Notes: generated from the sequence alone by a model not told the origin. Shown: positions 45,585 through 55,413, numbered from the stretch's first letter. The stretch: 64,000 bases of DNA from Aliiglaciecola sp. 3_MG-2023 (GCF_030548205.1 NZ_JAUORV010000001.1:124001-188000), one strand, 5' to 3'. Program-made: numbers and translations.

Positions 45585-46928
45585 ATGCCAAACCAATCTT
45601 CCCCTTCCAAAAATATATTTACTGTTAGCCAATTAAATCGACTTGCTCGCTCAGTGTTAGAGTCGCAGATTGGTCAAGTCTGGTTGTCTGCAGAGATATC
45701 AAATTTTGTCGCGGCGGCTTCTGGCCATTGGTACTTCACCCTCAAAGATCCGCGAGCCCAAGTGAAAGCAGCGATGTTTCGTGGCGCAAACTCTCGGGTA
45801 AAAGTACGCCCTAAAGAAGGTGACAAGATACTGGTTCGTGCTTCGGTGGGTTTATATGAAGCCCGTGGTGACTATCAAATTATTGTCGATTTCATGGAGC
45901 CAGAAGGTGAAGGTCAATTAAAACAACAGTTTGAGATGCTAAAAGTCAAACTCGCAGCCGAAGGCCTGTTTTCTACTTCACATAAAAAAGCGCTGCCTGA
46001 GAGGATTCAACGTGTGGGAATTATCACCTCAGCCACAGGTGCGGCGCTGCACGACATATTAACGGTATTAAAACGACGAAATCCGTTGATTTCTGTGATT
46101 GTTTACCCTTCACAAGTTCAAGGCGAATTAGCCCCCTACCAGCTATGCCAAGCAATTGACAAAGCCGTGCAACGCAACGAGGTAGATGTGCTACTGATTG
46201 GCCGCGGTGGCGGCTCCCTTGAGGATTTATGGTGTTTCAATGATGAAACATTAGCACGTAAATTATTTTCCTGTGTTATCCCAACCATTAGCGCGGTTGG
46301 CCACGAAGTGGATGTAACCATTGCTGATTTTGTAGCCGATGTGCGCGCCCCCACCCCCTCAGCGGCGGCCGAATTGGTCAGTACAGACATGCTTGATGTG
46401 CTGCAAAACTTGCAACGTTTGAAGTCTCGCCTACATCGTAGCATGGTCTCGCAAACGCAATTTCACAGGCACAGATCGCAAATTGCTAGCCAACAGTTAA
46501 AGACCTTGCACCCGGAAAATCGCATCAAACAGCAAGCTCAACACTTAGATCAAATGCAGATGGCATTAGAACAACGTATGAAACGCAAATTAGACCAGGT
46601 CGCCAATACTGTGAATAGTTTGAGCCAGCATTTATACAGCCGCTCGCCTATCAATAGGTTAGAAAGGTTAATGGAAAATAACAAAAGCCTGACGATGCAA
46701 TTGAAAAAGTCGACAACCAATCTGTTGGTGAATAAACAACTTCAACTCGCCAAAGCATCTGAGCTGCTCGATAGCGTAAGCCCACTTTCTACTCTATCCC
46801 GAGGATACAGTATTACCTACAAAGACAATGAAATCATAAAGAAAAGCAGTCAGTTAAAGCCAAACGACGAGATAACCACGCGCTTCCATGATGGCTCTAT
46901 TAATAGCAAAGTGACGGGTACAGACTAA
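45585..46928 (+). CDS. xseA: Exodeoxyribonuclease VII large subunit
   Basis: A 447-residue protein. The N-terminal OB domain is IFTVSQLNRLARSVLESQIGQVWLSAEISNF...SGHWYFTLKDPRAQV. The catalytic region has GIITSATGAALHDILTVLKRRNP and LLIGRGGGSLEDLWCFNDE (about 205-220), followed by a helical C-terminal domain and the closing LSRGYSITY. It degrades single-stranded DNA from both ends with XseB. The guaB-xseA divergent arrangement is conserved in gammaproteobacteria. Confidence 0.96.
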   Translation: MPNQSSPSKNIFTVSQLNRLARSVLESQIGQVWLSAEISNFVAAASGHWYFTLKDPRAQVKAAMFRGANSRVKVRPKEGDKILVRASVGLYEARGDYQIIVDFMEPEGEGQLKQQFEMLKVKLAAEGLFSTSHKKALPERIQRVGIITSATGAALHDILTVLKRRNPLISVIVYPSQVQGELAPYQLCQAIDKAVQRNEVDVLLIGRGGGSLEDLWCFNDETLARKLFSCVIPTISAVGHEVDVTIADFVADVRAPTPSAAAELVSTDMLDVLQNLQRLKSRLHRSMVSQTQFHRHRSQIASQQLKTLHPENRIKQQAQHLDQMQMALEQRMKRKLDQVANTVNSLSQHLYSRSPINRLERLMENNKSLTMQLKKSTTNLLVNKQLQLAKASELLDSVSPLSTLSRGYSITYKDNEIIKKSSQLKPNDEITTRFHDGSINSKVTGTD

Positions 46929-47003
46929 GGATTAAAATAACAACAGTCACAGACCAGTCTTGTCGACTAGCTGTGACTAAGAAATTCAACTAAATTTGAG
47001 GGA

Positions 47004-48449
47004 TTAAGGCTTCTTATGATGGGTCATTAAACGCTTGCGCTTGCGTTGTTGTGACAAGGTAAGTTTGTTGGTTTTACCTTCAAACGGGTTCGCCCCCTCT
47101 TTAAACTCAACCCGTATTGGTGTTCCCATGGTTTGCAGAGATTTGCGATAGTAGTTCATCATGTAGCGTTTATACGCTGATGGTAAATCTTCTACTTGGT
47201 TACCGTGAATAATGATCACCGGCGGGTTATAGCCACCCGCATGGGCATATTTCATTTTCACTCTGCGTCCACGCACCATGGGTGGCTGGTGATCTTCTTG
47301 GGCCATTTCCATAATGCGAGTAAGCATGGATGTATTGATTCGTTTAGTGGCAGAAGCATAGGCTTCTTGTACAGATTCGAATAAATGCCCTACTCCGGTA
47401 CCATGTAACGCTGAAATAAAATGTATTCTGGCAAAATCAACAAACCCTAAACGGCGGTCTAGTTCTCGCTTAATATCGTCTTTCACGTCTTTCGACAAGC
47501 CATCCCATTTATTTACCGCGATAACTAACGAACGCCCTGCATTAAGGACAAAACCCAGTAGGCTCAAATCTTGATCGGCAATCCCCTCTCTGGCATCAAT
47601 GCATAACAACACAACATTGGCTTCTTCAATGGCTTGTAAGGTTTTAATAATGGAAAACTTTTCTACCGCATCTGACACTTTTTTGCGTTTTCTAACACCG
47701 GCCGTATCAATCAGGACATATTCGCGATCATCACGCTCCATTGGGATAAATATACTATCTCGTGTGGTACCCGGCATATCAAACACCACCACCCGCTCTT
47801 CACCCAGGATACGGTTCGTTAAGGTCGATTTACCCACATTAGGTTTGCCGACAATTGCCAACTTAATAGGTAAACTTTGTAAACGCAGTAATTCAGCTTC
47901 GGCATTTTCACCATCATCATCGCGCACAACTTCAGGGATGTGCATATCGGGATAAAGCTTTTCAATTGGTTTAAGCGACTTTTCAAGAAGTTGAGTGACA
48001 CCACGACCATGGGCCGCCGCCACTTGCGATATTTCTCCTAAACCTAACGAATAAAATTCAGCTGTTTCACTGTCACCATCGATACCATCGACTTTATTGG
48101 CGACCACGTAAACGGTTTTTTCTTGTTTACGCAAATGATTAGCAATACCAATATCGGCAGGTGTTAACCCCGCTCTGGCATCGACTAAAAACAACACCAC
48201 ATGGGCTTCATCTATGGCTAATAACGATTGTTCAGCCATCTCTGCATCAATTCCCTGCTCATCGCCACTGATCCCGCCGGTATCAACCACAATAAACTGC
48301 AAGCCTTCGTATTTAGCTTGACCGTATTTGCGGTCACGGGTTAACCCAGGATAATCAGCAACCAAGGCATCTCGACTATTGGTTAGCCGATTGAATAAAG
48401 TAGATTTTCCCACGTTAGGGCGACCAACGAGAGCGATGACAGGTAACAT
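47004..48449 (-). CDS. der: Ribosome biogenesis GTPase Der (EngA)
   Basis: A 481-residue tandem GTPase needed for 50S maturation. Domain 1 has [14 protein letters not shown] (residues 8-21), DTGG and NKVD. Domain 2 has [14 protein letters not shown] (about 200-213), DTAG and NKWD. The C-terminal KH-like domain follows (about 370-460), with the usual basic tail. All G motifs are intact. It lies downstream of bamB, with a terminator-like hairpin in between, at the end of the ispG-hisS-yfgM-bamB-der group. Confidence 0.97.
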   Translation of the reverse strand: MLPVIALVGRPNVGKSTLFNRLTNSRDALVADYPGLTRDRKYGQAKYEGLQFIVVDTGGISGDEQGIDAEMAEQSLLAIDEAHVVLFLVDARAGLTPADIGIANHLRKQEKTVYVVANKVDGIDGDSETAEFYSLGLGEISQVAAAHGRGVTQLLEKSLKPIEKLYPDMHIPEVVRDDDGENAEAELLRLQSLPIKLAIVGKPNVGKSTLTNRILGEERVVVFDMPGTTRDSIFIPMERDDREYVLIDTAGVRKRKKVSDAVEKFSIIKTLQAIEEANVVLLCIDAREGIADQDLSLLGFVLNAGRSLVIAVNKWDGLSKDVKDDIKRELDRRLGFVDFARIHFISALHGTGVGHLFESVQEAYASATKRINTSMLTRIMEMAQEDHQPPMVRGRRVKMKYAHAGGYNPPVIIIHGNQVEDLPSAYKRYMMNYYRKSLQTMGTPIRVEFKEGANPFEGKTNKLTLSQQRKRKRLMTHHKKP

Positions 48450-48462
48450 ATTATCATTCCAA

Positions 48463-48507
48463 TAAAAAAGTTACGGCTCAAGTACCTAAATTAGATAGTT
48501 GAGCCGT
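48463..48507 (-). terminator. Terminator-like hairpin between bamB and der
   Basis: ACGGCTCAA (48473-48481) pairs with TTGAGCCGT (48499-48507) over 9 bp with a 17-nt loop, followed on the minus strand by AACTTTTTT. It suggests der has its own promoter or receives only partial readthrough. Confidence 0.65.
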
Positions 48508-48618
48508 TAATAGTTTGTACTTAAGCTATGTAGTCCACATTCATGCTATAAAGCCAATCCATGGTGGCCAATATCTGTGAACTTACACAATCGATGGTGC
48601 CAAATCAACAAAAGTTAA

Positions 48619-49857
48619 TTAGATTATAGGCACTTCAATGGCAACTAATTCACCATCTCGAGTCTGAGTATATATTGTATCGCCAAAGGCTACGGGAGCG
48701 ACATAAATTCCTTCATCTTCATCATCACCACCGACATCCATCCGCGAGACTATGCTGCCATCGGTTTTATCTAACCAATGTAAAAACCCGTATTTATCCC
48801 CTACTACCATGTATTTTCCAATAGGTTCAGGTGAGGTTAGATTGCGTTTTTTAAGACCGCCTTGGCTCCATAGTTCAACACCGTTACGTCTATCGATAGC
48901 ATAAATATTACTGTTTTTGTCAGTTACGAACAGACTATTGCCATCAATTCCAAGACGTCTATAGGAGTTATATTCACGCTTCCAAATAATACGTCCGCTG
49001 CGCAATTCTACTGCGGCTAAAGTACCGTCAAAGGAAATGACATAAACATTTGGTCCGACTACCAAAGGTTGACTATCAATATCAACGATTCGCTCTAACT
49101 CAGTTGCGCCTGAAGGGGCTGAAATAGTTTGCTCCCAAGCAGTTTGTCCACTAGCGAGAATGTTGACCACCAATTTCCCTGTCGCTGTCCCTACCAAAGC
49201 ACCACCATTCACCGCAACTGGCGCTGAAATTCCTCTTAAACTCAAAGCGGGCACGTCAGATTCAAACATCCACAATTGCTCGCCAGTGTTTGCGTCCAAC
49301 GCAAAAAGTGTCCCTGAACCTGTATTCACCAAAACGACATTTTCATCGACAGCGGGAGAGGCAATAATTTCACCACGGACTTGGGTCACCCATTTGGTTT
49401 CCCCGGTGTTCGCGTCTAACGCATAAACTTCGCCGTTCTCCGAGCCAAGAAACACAGTTTCATATATAACCGTAAGGCCACCGGAAATTTTAGCAGTTAC
49501 CCCATCCGACCATAAATTGGTAATAAAGCTATACCAGTTATCGTTAGGATATTCGGCAAAATCACGCTCCCACACTTGTTTACCCGACTCAAGCTCAAAA
49601 GCCGCAACCGTCCCTTGACGACTAGCAGCAAAGACTTTGTCATAGGCAATCGCTGGGCGTAATCTTGAATAGAATTTATCAATACCGCCGGTCAGATCTT
49701 TTGACCATAACTGCTTGGGTGTAAACTTAGCATCTATTGGTTTGAGGGTGCGGATTTCAATTTCTTCGTCATCCATAAACCAGCCAGAAATAGTTGAACA
49801 ACCTGCTAGTGTCATTACACTTACAAATGTAATCACTTTAATCCAACTTAACCTCAT
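48619..49857 (-). CDS. bamB: Outer-membrane assembly lipoprotein BamB
   Basis: A 412-residue beta-propeller lipoprotein: signal peptide RLSWIKVITFVSVMTLAGC. Repeated PQQ-like blades follow (KQVWERDF, GEVYALDANTGETKWVTQVRGEI, GTLFALDANTGEQLWMF, YAIDRRNGVELW). It supports the BamA complex in folding outer-membrane proteins. I prefer ATG 49857, which gives a compact signal peptide; an in-frame ATG at 49872 overlaps the yfgM stop by 8 bp and would add five residues. It sits in the conserved yfgM-bamB-der order. Confidence 0.95.
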   Translation of the reverse strand: MRLSWIKVITFVSVMTLAGCSTISGWFMDDEEIEIRTLKPIDAKFTPKQLWSKDLTGGIDKFYSRLRPAIAYDKVFAASRQGTVAAFELESGKQVWERDFAEYPNDNWYSFITNLWSDGVTAKISGGLTVIYETVFLGSENGEVYALDANTGETKWVTQVRGEIIASPAVDENVVLVNTGSGTLFALDANTGEQLWMFESDVPALSLRGISAPVAVNGGALVGTATGKLVVNILASGQTAWEQTISAPSGATELERIVDIDSQPLVVGPNVYVISFDGTLAAVELRSGRIIWKREYNSYRRLGIDGNSLFVTDKNSNIYAIDRRNGVELWSQGGLKKRNLTSPEPIGKYMVVGDKYGFLHWLDKTDGSIVSRMDVGGDDEDEGIYVAPVAFGDTIYTQTRDGELVAIEVPII

Positions 49858-49864
49858 ACTGATA

Positions 49865-50479
49865 TTACCCATTTATCACAACCGCTAAGTTATCCAACTT
49901 CATTTTAACCGGTTGATTACCTGCATTGGCTTCTAAAGACGCAGTATATGCCGCTTTGGCAGCGTCAAAATTCGATTGATTAAAGTAAATATCGCCCTTG
50001 ATTTCTTCAACCTGAGCAACAAATGCAGGTTGCGTAACCAAGTCTAAACTCGCCATAGCTTGGTCAAATTGATTCAATGAATTTTGTACTCTAGCCAAAC
50101 GTAAATTCGCAACACTTTTTAATGCTGGGTCTTGGGCATTATTGGCTGCATATTTTAAATGAGTAACAGCTTTTTCTAAGTCGCCATCTTCAGCTGACAA
50201 TTTCGCCAACTGTAAGGCTGTTAGAATCGAGTATCCGCCTTGGTTATTTTCAACAAAAGCTTCCGCTTCTTGCGTATTTTTAGAGTTTAACGTCGTGTTT
50301 ATTTGCTCATAGGAGAGTGACGCAGCTTCTTTTTCTGCTATTTGCGTATCGTTGTAATATCTCCAACCATACAAACCACCCACACCTAAAACCACGCCAA
50401 CCGCAATTGCTAAGCCATTTTCACGCCAAAAACGCTTAATCGCTTCGACTTGTTGTTCTTCTGTTGCAAACTCTTCCAT
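49865..50479 (-). CDS. yfgM: Ancillary SecYEG translocon subunit YfgM
   Basis: A 204-residue inner-membrane protein. A cytosolic N-terminus (EEFATEEQQVEAIKRFWRENG) is followed by one membrane helix (about 22-42, AIAVGVVLGVGGLYGWRYY) and a periplasmic TPR-like domain with alternating Ala/Leu helices to the C-terminus. YfgM links the Sec translocon to periplasmic chaperones and modulates RcsB in E. coli. It is located between hisS and bamB as in most gammaproteobacteria. Confidence 0.93.
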   Translation of the reverse strand: MEEFATEEQQVEAIKRFWRENGLAIAVGVVLGVGGLYGWRYYNDTQIAEKEAASLSYEQINTTLNSKNTQEAEAFVENNQGGYSILTALQLAKLSAEDGDLEKAVTHLKYAANNAQDPALKSVANLRLARVQNSLNQFDQAMASLDLVTQPAFVAQVEEIKGDIYFNQSNFDAAKAAYTASLEANAGNQPVKMKLDNLAVVING

Positions 50480-50523
50480 CTAATTTTCCTCGTACAAACT
50501 GTAATAGGTAATTGTACTTTATC

Positions 50524-51804
50524 TTATTTTGTAAAATATTGAGCTAAAACTGTGTCCAATTCAGCACTGGCTATTGTCACCTGCGGAATATCTTCACGAA
50601 GGTATTTAACCACTACTTTCTGTTCGTTCATTTCATTTTCACCAATCACTAACACTATTGGTGCTCCGCTCTTATCAGCGCGTTTCATCTGTTTTTTTAA
50701 GTTTCCGCCACCACAATGCAATTGCACTCTAAGCTGTGGAGAAGAATCTCTCAATTGCTCAGACAATTTCATGGCGTAAAGTTCCGTAGAATCACCAAGG
50801 GCCGTCACATAAATATCAACAGGGTCAGGAACTTCGGAAGTTAATTCTAAGGTTTGTAACATTAAAACAAGTCGCTCAATGCCCATGGCAAAGCCCACAG
50901 CCGAGCTCGGTTTACCACCTAATTGTTCAATTAGACCATCGTATCGGCCTCCGGCACACACTGTACCTTGAGCTCCTAGACTGTCGGTAACCCATTCAAA
51001 AACCGTGCGATTGTAATAATCTAAACCACGAACTAAACGGGAGTTAATCCGGTAATTAATGCCCATATCCGTTAATTTCGAGCACAAGGTTTCAAAATGC
51101 TCTTTTGAGTCCTCGTCTAGATAATCTAATAATGTGGGAGCATCTTTAATAGCAGCCTGCACATCAGGATTTTTACTGTCCAAGACGCGCAATGGGTTTG
51201 ACTCTAAACGGCGCAAGCTATCTTCATCTAACTGGGATTTCCGTGCCGTTAAATATTCCACTAAAGCTTCGCGATAATTAGCTCTAGCTTGGTTAGAACC
51301 CAATGAATTCAATTCCAACGTAACCTGCTCACTGATACCAAAGGCTTTCCACAGACGAGCGCTGAGTAAAATCACTTCAACATCAATATCTGGACCTTCA
51401 AGACCAAAGGTCTCAATACCAAATTGGTGAAACTGACGGTAACGCCCTTTTTGTGGACGTTCGTGTCGGAACATGGGGCCCATATACCAGATACGTTGTT
51501 GCTGATTGTAGATAAGACCATGCTGATTGCCGGCGCGAACACAACTAGCCGTATTTTCTGGACGCAGGGTTAAGCTATCGCCATTACGATCTTCGAAGGT
51601 GTACATCTCTTTCTCAACGATGTCAGTTACTTCTCCGATAGAGCGTTTAAATAAATCGGTACTCTCTACAATAGGAGTGCGCAATTCTTGATAGCCGTAT
51701 GCACTAACTACATTGCGAATTTTGTTTTCTACCCATTGCCAAATACCGGAATCAGCGGGTAAGCAATCATTCATCCCGCGAACTGCTTGAATTTGTTTTG
51801 TCAC
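50524..51804 (-). CDS. hisS: Histidyl-tRNA synthetase
   Basis: A 426-residue class II synthetase. Motif 1 is in the N-terminal catalytic core ([14 protein letters not shown]...[12 protein letters not shown]), motif 2 is [24 protein letters not shown], the histidine A loops are [15 protein letters not shown] and CAGGRYDGL, motif 3 is [11 protein letters not shown], and a C-terminal anticodon domain follows. It is normally co-transcribed with ispG upstream; here a 9.35-kb element separates them, leaving only 54 bp between the hisS start and the attachment repeat. Its promoter must be in that short stretch or in the element. Confidence 0.97.
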   Translation of the reverse strand: MTKQIQAVRGMNDCLPADSGIWQWVENKIRNVVSAYGYQELRTPIVESTDLFKRSIGEVTDIVEKEMYTFEDRNGDSLTLRPENTASCVRAGNQHGLIYNQQQRIWYMGPMFRHERPQKGRYRQFHQFGIETFGLEGPDIDVEVILLSARLWKAFGISEQVTLELNSLGSNQARANYREALVEYLTARKSQLDEDSLRRLESNPLRVLDSKNPDVQAAIKDAPTLLDYLDEDSKEHFETLCSKLTDMGINYRINSRLVRGLDYYNRTVFEWVTDSLGAQGTVCAGGRYDGLIEQLGGKPSSAVGFAMGIERLVLMLQTLELTSEVPDPVDIYVTALGDSTELYAMKLSEQLRDSSPQLRVQLHCGGGNLKKQMKRADKSGAPIVLVIGENEMNEQKVVVKYLREDIPQVTIASAELDTVLAQYFTK

Positions 51805-51858
51805 TAAATACGTACTCTGAAATTCGATTCTGCATTGGCGCTCAGTTTGCCAACACCC

Positions 51859-51885
51859 TAATAAAAAAGCCCCGTATTATAGGGG
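51859..51885. repeat. attL: 27-bp direct repeat at hisS end of the element
   Basis: The 27 bp beginning TAATAAAAAAGCCCC and ending ATTATAGGGG are identical to 61207-61233. On this side the flanking CTTT needed for a full terminator stem is replaced by element sequence (ATAA), leaving only a 4-bp GC stem. Confidence 0.92.
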
Positions 51886-52001
51886 ATAATAACCAAATAA
51901 TCTAAACACAAGTAAACACGCCAAAACACCATATCACGTTGTTTTAATTAGATTATTTTAAGTTCCACCTTTTTCAAGCATGGAATAATTGTGCTTGTTT
52001 G

Positions 52002-52040
52002 TGTTCCCTTGTTCTTCCATAATGTTCCCCTTCTGTTCCC
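52002..52040 (+). repeat. TGTTCCC repeats between attL and integrase
   Basis: Three exact TGTTCCC copies at 52002-52008, 52023-52029 and 52034-52040, in the 180 bp between attL and the integrase start. They could be arm-type integrase or AlpA sites; a related GTTCCCC is near the right end (about 61115). Function is inferred. Confidence 0.4.
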
Positions 52041-52062
52041 TTTTTTAACGGTAACTAGGCAT

Positions 52063-53355
52063 ATGGCAAAGGTAAGTGAAACCTCGATCACAAAAACGGA
52101 CGCATTAAACCATTTAAGAAGCGCCAAAGCAATGTCAGAGTTGACTTGCGAGAAGATTATAGGCTTCCATTTGGTGAAAACTCAAAAGGGCGCAACATGG
52201 CGGTTACGATATACGGATTTTAGCGGCGCAAGAAGAAAAGTAAGCTTGGGTAAATTTGTTGACGGAACCGCAGACAGAATTGACTCAGCCCAGTTAGCTA
52301 GAAAGTATCGTGATGATTTAAAGGCAGGAAATGATCCAGTTGAAAATATAAGGCTTAAGAAACGCAATTTTGCAGAACAACAAGCAACGAAACATCAAAG
52401 GCTATTTAGAACTTATCTAGATGAAGTTTATACACCTTACCAAATGACCAAGCGAGGCGGTAAAAAAACACTAGCCACTCTCAATTCAGCGTTTAAAGAG
52501 CTGGAAAGCTTGCCAATGGATGAAATAACAGTTACCGACCTTAATGCATGGTGTAAACGATATTCAGTTGATAGAGCCGTTACAACAGTGGAAAGAACCT
52601 ACACAGCATTAAGAGCTATGTTATATCACGCAAAAGAATCAGGCGTTATTAGTAAGCTACAAAATAAAGGGTTCAAAATCCCCAAACGTACATCTCAAGA
52701 AACAGATGCTGAATTAAGCAGTGAAGAACTAGCGAAACGTCGAATGCTCACAGAGGAAGAAATTGTCGGCATTAAAAAAGGTTTAGACAGCTATAAAATT
52801 GAAGTTGGTGAAAGCCATTGGTTTTTTCCCTTTTTCAGATTAGCCGAATATTCAGGAATGCGACCAGGTGATCTGTATTCTATGACATGGCAAGAATTAA
52901 ACCTTAACTTCAAAGTCATTCGCAAACACCCGAATAAAACTCGTCACCACAATAACCCTGTCGAAGTTGTACTTCCGTTAGATGATGATATTTTAAATTT
53001 AATGCGCGAGTGGTACCAATTTATTGGAAGCCCTCAAAAGGGTTTAGTATTCCCTTCCCCAAAGACAGGCAGAGAAATAACTAACACGATGCACCTAGGG
53101 CATTGGAAAAAGGTACTGGCATTAGGTGGATTAAAAGAGAACCTAGATTTCTATGCTTTGCGCCATAACTTCATTAGTAAGCTACTCCAAGCGAACGTTC
53201 CACTATCCACTGTAGCGAAGCTAGCAGGCCATAAAACAACAAAAATGATAGAGAAGCATTATCACCACATGTTACCAAAAGCAGCCGCAGAAGCTCTCTC
53301 AATGATTGCTGGGGATTTTTCAAAACCAAATAATTTAGAGGTAAAAGCTAAATGA
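52063..53355 (+). CDS. int: Tyrosine-type site-specific integrase
   Basis: A 430-residue integrase. The N-terminal part includes an arm-binding-like domain (ATWRLRYTDFSGARRKVSLGKF) and a core-binding domain (about 100-200). The catalytic domain has Arg267 (YSGMRPGDLY), Arg367-His368 (FYALRHNF), His390 (LAGHKTT) and nucleophile Tyr400 (EKHYHHM). The first His of the usual HxxR box is Tyr here, a variant seen in active integrases. I use the ATG at 52063 because the longer frame reads through the TGTTCCC repeats. It is adjacent to attL and reads into the element, and should catalyse integration and excision at the 27-bp core. Confidence 0.93.
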   Translation: MAKVSETSITKTDALNHLRSAKAMSELTCEKIIGFHLVKTQKGATWRLRYTDFSGARRKVSLGKFVDGTADRIDSAQLARKYRDDLKAGNDPVENIRLKKRNFAEQQATKHQRLFRTYLDEVYTPYQMTKRGGKKTLATLNSAFKELESLPMDEITVTDLNAWCKRYSVDRAVTTVERTYTALRAMLYHAKESGVISKLQNKGFKIPKRTSQETDAELSSEELAKRRMLTEEEIVGIKKGLDSYKIEVGESHWFFPFFRLAEYSGMRPGDLYSMTWQELNLNFKVIRKHPNKTRHHNNPVEVVLPLDDDILNLMREWYQFIGSPQKGLVFPSPKTGREITNTMHLGHWKKVLALGGLKENLDFYALRHNFISKLLQANVPLSTVAKLAGHKTTKMIEKHYHHMLPKAAAEALSMIAGDFSKPNNLEVKAK

Positions 53356-53822
53356 AATATGTACAAGGAAGTAAAGGCTTAGATTTAATCGCTACGCACC
53401 TTCGAAAAAACCAAGGTGCTTTATTAATATTCAAAGAATATTGCGACTTGTATGAGGGCGGAATTATACATGAGTATAACCTCGCTAGAATGTATGAATT
53501 ACTTAAACCCCTCATAAATGACCCTATTTGTGAATTTGAAAACACAACTGCAAAAAACGCAGGAGCTTTAGGGAAAAAGTATTTAGTTAAATCACGTCCT
53601 GCGCACAGAAAATCCGATCCCACCGAAAAATATAGAAAAGGAATGACAATCGCCTTGCGGTACTTGGAGCTCAAAGAGCAAGGAATGAGTTTCGAAACTG
53701 CAGCTAGCTTAGCAGGAGAAAGCGAGTTTGTTGGTTTAGAAGCCGCAAAAAAATTCATTACTGAATATAAAGAAAAAGCTTTGGCCCATAAAAACCATTT
53801 AAAAGGTAGTAAAAAAGGGTAG
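53352..53822 (+). CDS. Hypothetical protein coupled to integrase
   Basis: A 156-residue protein whose ATG overlaps the integrase stop (ATGA), indicating translational coupling. It is basic and largely helical: an N-terminal region (MKYVQGSKGLDLIATHL), a Lys/Arg-rich middle (KYLVKSRPAHRKSDPTEKYRKG) and a C-terminal HTH-like pattern (ALRYLELKEQGMSFETAASLAG). I do not recognise it. Possible roles are recombination directionality or regulation, from position only. A frame on the opposite strand covers almost the same interval but lacks a ribosome site and is discarded. Confidence 0.7.
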   Translation: MKYVQGSKGLDLIATHLRKNQGALLIFKEYCDLYEGGIIHEYNLARMYELLKPLINDPICEFENTTAKNAGALGKKYLVKSRPAHRKSDPTEKYRKGMTIALRYLELKEQGMSFETAASLAGESEFVGLEAAKKFITEYKEKALAHKNHLKGSKKG

Positions 53823-53910
53823 CACTTATTTACCCTGACCACCTTTATCAATTCACTTAATCTTCTTCATGTCGCCACAAGACACATAAACTACATGAGG
53901 AATTACATAC

Positions 53911-54144
53911 ATGACCACTCAATCTACAACTGACTTTTCACACAAACTTCTTTTCCCAAGTAAGGAAGCTGCAAAATTTATTGATGTTTCAGACGAGACA
54001 TTAAGACGTTCGCGCTGCACTGGCTATTTGTTGGGCGCACCAGCACCTAAACATATCAAATTTGGTAGAGCAGTAAAGTATCGTTTAACCGATCTAACAG
54101 ATTGGGTAAATGCTGTTGACGAAAATGGCGTGGAGGGGCTTTAA
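53911..54144 (+). CDS. AlpA/MerR-like helix-turn-helix protein (probable excisionase/activator)
   Basis: A 77-residue protein with an N-terminal LLFPSKEAAKFIDVSDETLRRSR helix-turn-helix of the MerR/excisionase type (HTH_17-like), followed by the wing region IKFGRAVKYRLTDLTDWVNA, which fits AlpA-type regulators. In phage satellites AlpA-like proteins activate integrase expression and excision. It lies just before the replication module, the usual place. Function is inferred from fold and context. Confidence 0.78.
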   Translation: MTTQSTTDFSHKLLFPSKEAAKFIDVSDETLRRSRCTGYLLGAPAPKHIKFGRAVKYRLTDLTDWVNAVDENGVEGL

Positions 54145-54145
54145 A

Positions 54146-54541
54146 ATGAATAAAGCCGCTACCCAAATGAGCAACGACCTTAGACGTGAGAATCAGAAGG
54201 TTAAACTAAATTTAATCCCATATAAAGAAGAAATTTGCTTAGTTGAATTTCTCAATCGAGATACTGCAGGGATGTATCAGAAAGAAGCGGATAGAGCCTA
54301 TGGCGAATCATGCTTACACACGATGGTAAGTAACTTTCGACAGCATGGCATTTACTTCGCTCGACGACCCAACCCAATCACGCACAGGCATGGAGGCAAA
54401 GCCACATATACCCGATATTGGCTGATTGACGAGACCGCAGTGCAGCGGGCTATATTCAGAGTCAACAAGCTGCGCTCTCAGCGGGGTTTAGAGCCTTTGA
54501 GGGGCTTACCGCCCTACTCCATTTATAGCCAAGCAGCTTAG
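54146..54541 (+). CDS. Hypothetical satellite protein (131 residues)
   Basis: GGAGGGG lies eight bases before the ATG at 54146, which I use in place of an upstream in-frame start at 54110 that overlaps the AlpA-like gene. The basic protein has a central segment with DTAGMYQKEADRAYGESCLHTMV and GIYFARRPNPITHRHG, and a C-terminal helix rich in Arg. It may be a winged-helix DNA-binding protein. I do not recognise a family. It lies between the AlpA-like gene and the candidate replication gene, so a role in replication or regulation is plausible. Confidence 0.68.
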   Translation: MNKAATQMSNDLRRENQKVKLNLIPYKEEICLVEFLNRDTAGMYQKEADRAYGESCLHTMVSNFRQHGIYFARRPNPITHRHGGKATYTRYWLIDETAVQRAIFRVNKLRSQRGLEPLRGLPPYSIYSQAA

Positions 54542-54566
54542 CCCTTCGGGGCTATTTGGGGCTTAT

Positions 54567-55325
54567 ATGTCCAATGTCACACCGATAAAGAAGCGGGGCG
54601 AATCAGCTCGCCCTGAGAACATATTTCTATTGACCAGATGCGTTGAAATATTCGGTATTTTAGACGCTGCCATTTTAGCAGACTTATATTACTGGATTGC
54701 CCAAGGTAAAGAGCCATGGAGAAAGGCACAGGAGCATGCTGATCTTTTTGCAGTAAATGAAAAAACTATTCGCGCCCACTCCAAGTATTTAGCTGAAAAA
54801 CATAAATGCTTTGGAAGGCGAATTTCTATGCTCAAGAATGGAAAACAAGGAGCATGCAAATACTTCCCCACCAAATCAGAAAATTCTAAGGCATTAAAGG
54901 AACAATATTACGCCTTATTTAATAACGGCTTTAAGAAAACTGATTTTGGTAAATTTATGGCTGAAGAAGTAATAGAGGTACCAAAGTATATAACTTTACC
55001 GATAGCATTTATTGAACGGTTAAAAAATATAAATCTCGCGTATTTGTTAGCTAGATTGTATTGGATAACTTTCTCTGAAAACCCTGATCCCGTTTTTAGA
55101 TTTAGATCTCAAGCTAAACTCGCACGAGCAATGCTATTAAACAGAACCACTCTCCTTAGGTATCTAAATTTATTAGAAGATTATAAGTATCTGACTCATT
55201 CAGACCAAGCCAACGGAATAGTAATCTCGATTAATACTGACTCTGATTTATATGAGATTTTGAGTGATTGGATAGTTGATAACCAAGAAGCGCGAGTAGA
55301 GTTAATTATGGAGAGTAATTACTAA
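54567..55325 (+). CDS. Candidate replication initiator (two winged-helix-like repeats)
   Basis: A 252-residue protein with two similar helical blocks: residues about 30-85 (ILADLYYWIAQGKEPWRKAQ...FAVNEKTIRAHSKYLAEK) and about 150-215 (LARLYWITFSENPDPVFRFRSQAKLARAMLLNRTTLLRYLNLLED). A tandem winged-helix layout is characteristic of iteron-binding Rep proteins. Three 22-bp direct repeats start 15 bp after its stop codon, the expected origin arrangement. I do not see primase or helicase motifs. The Rep assignment is an inference from domain pattern plus adjacent iterons. Confidence 0.62.
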   Translation: MSNVTPIKKRGESARPENIFLLTRCVEIFGILDAAILADLYYWIAQGKEPWRKAQEHADLFAVNEKTIRAHSKYLAEKHKCFGRRISMLKNGKQGACKYFPTKSENSKALKEQYYALFNNGFKKTDFGKFMAEEVIEVPKYITLPIAFIERLKNINLAYLLARLYWITFSENPDPVFRFRSQAKLARAMLLNRTTLLRYLNLLEDYKYLTHSDQANGIVISINTDSDLYEILSDWIVDNQEARVELIMESNY

Positions 55326-55339
55326 TGCAAATAGTGACC

Positions 55340-55413
55340 GTTCGAATTTACCGACCACCCTGTTCAAATTTACCGACCACCCTGTTCAAATTTACCGACC
55401 ACCCTGTTCAAAA
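55340..55413. repeat. 22-bp iterons (three copies plus a partial): candidate origin of replication
   Basis: GTTCAAATTTACCGACCACC plus CT is repeated head to tail at 55340-55361 (one mismatch, G for A), 55362-55383 and 55384-55405, with a truncated copy (GTTCAAAA) at 55406-55413. The 22-bp period equals two helical turns, as in plasmid iterons. It directly follows the candidate rep gene and is flanked by AT-rich sequence. Confidence 0.85.

Noticed and set aside
46945-46978. 8-bp inverted repeat between xseA and der as a terminator
   Set aside because: The stem AGTCACAG/CTGTGACT is real but no T run follows on either strand; not supported as an intrinsic terminator.
53348-53851. 167-codon minus-strand frame in the satellite
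   Set aside because: Antisense to the gene at 53352 that is coupled to int by an ATGA overlap; no ribosome site and Cys/Phe-rich unlikely product.
55340-55413. CRISPR array
   Set aside because: The 22-bp repeats are directly tandem with no spacers and no cas genes nearby; they are iterons.
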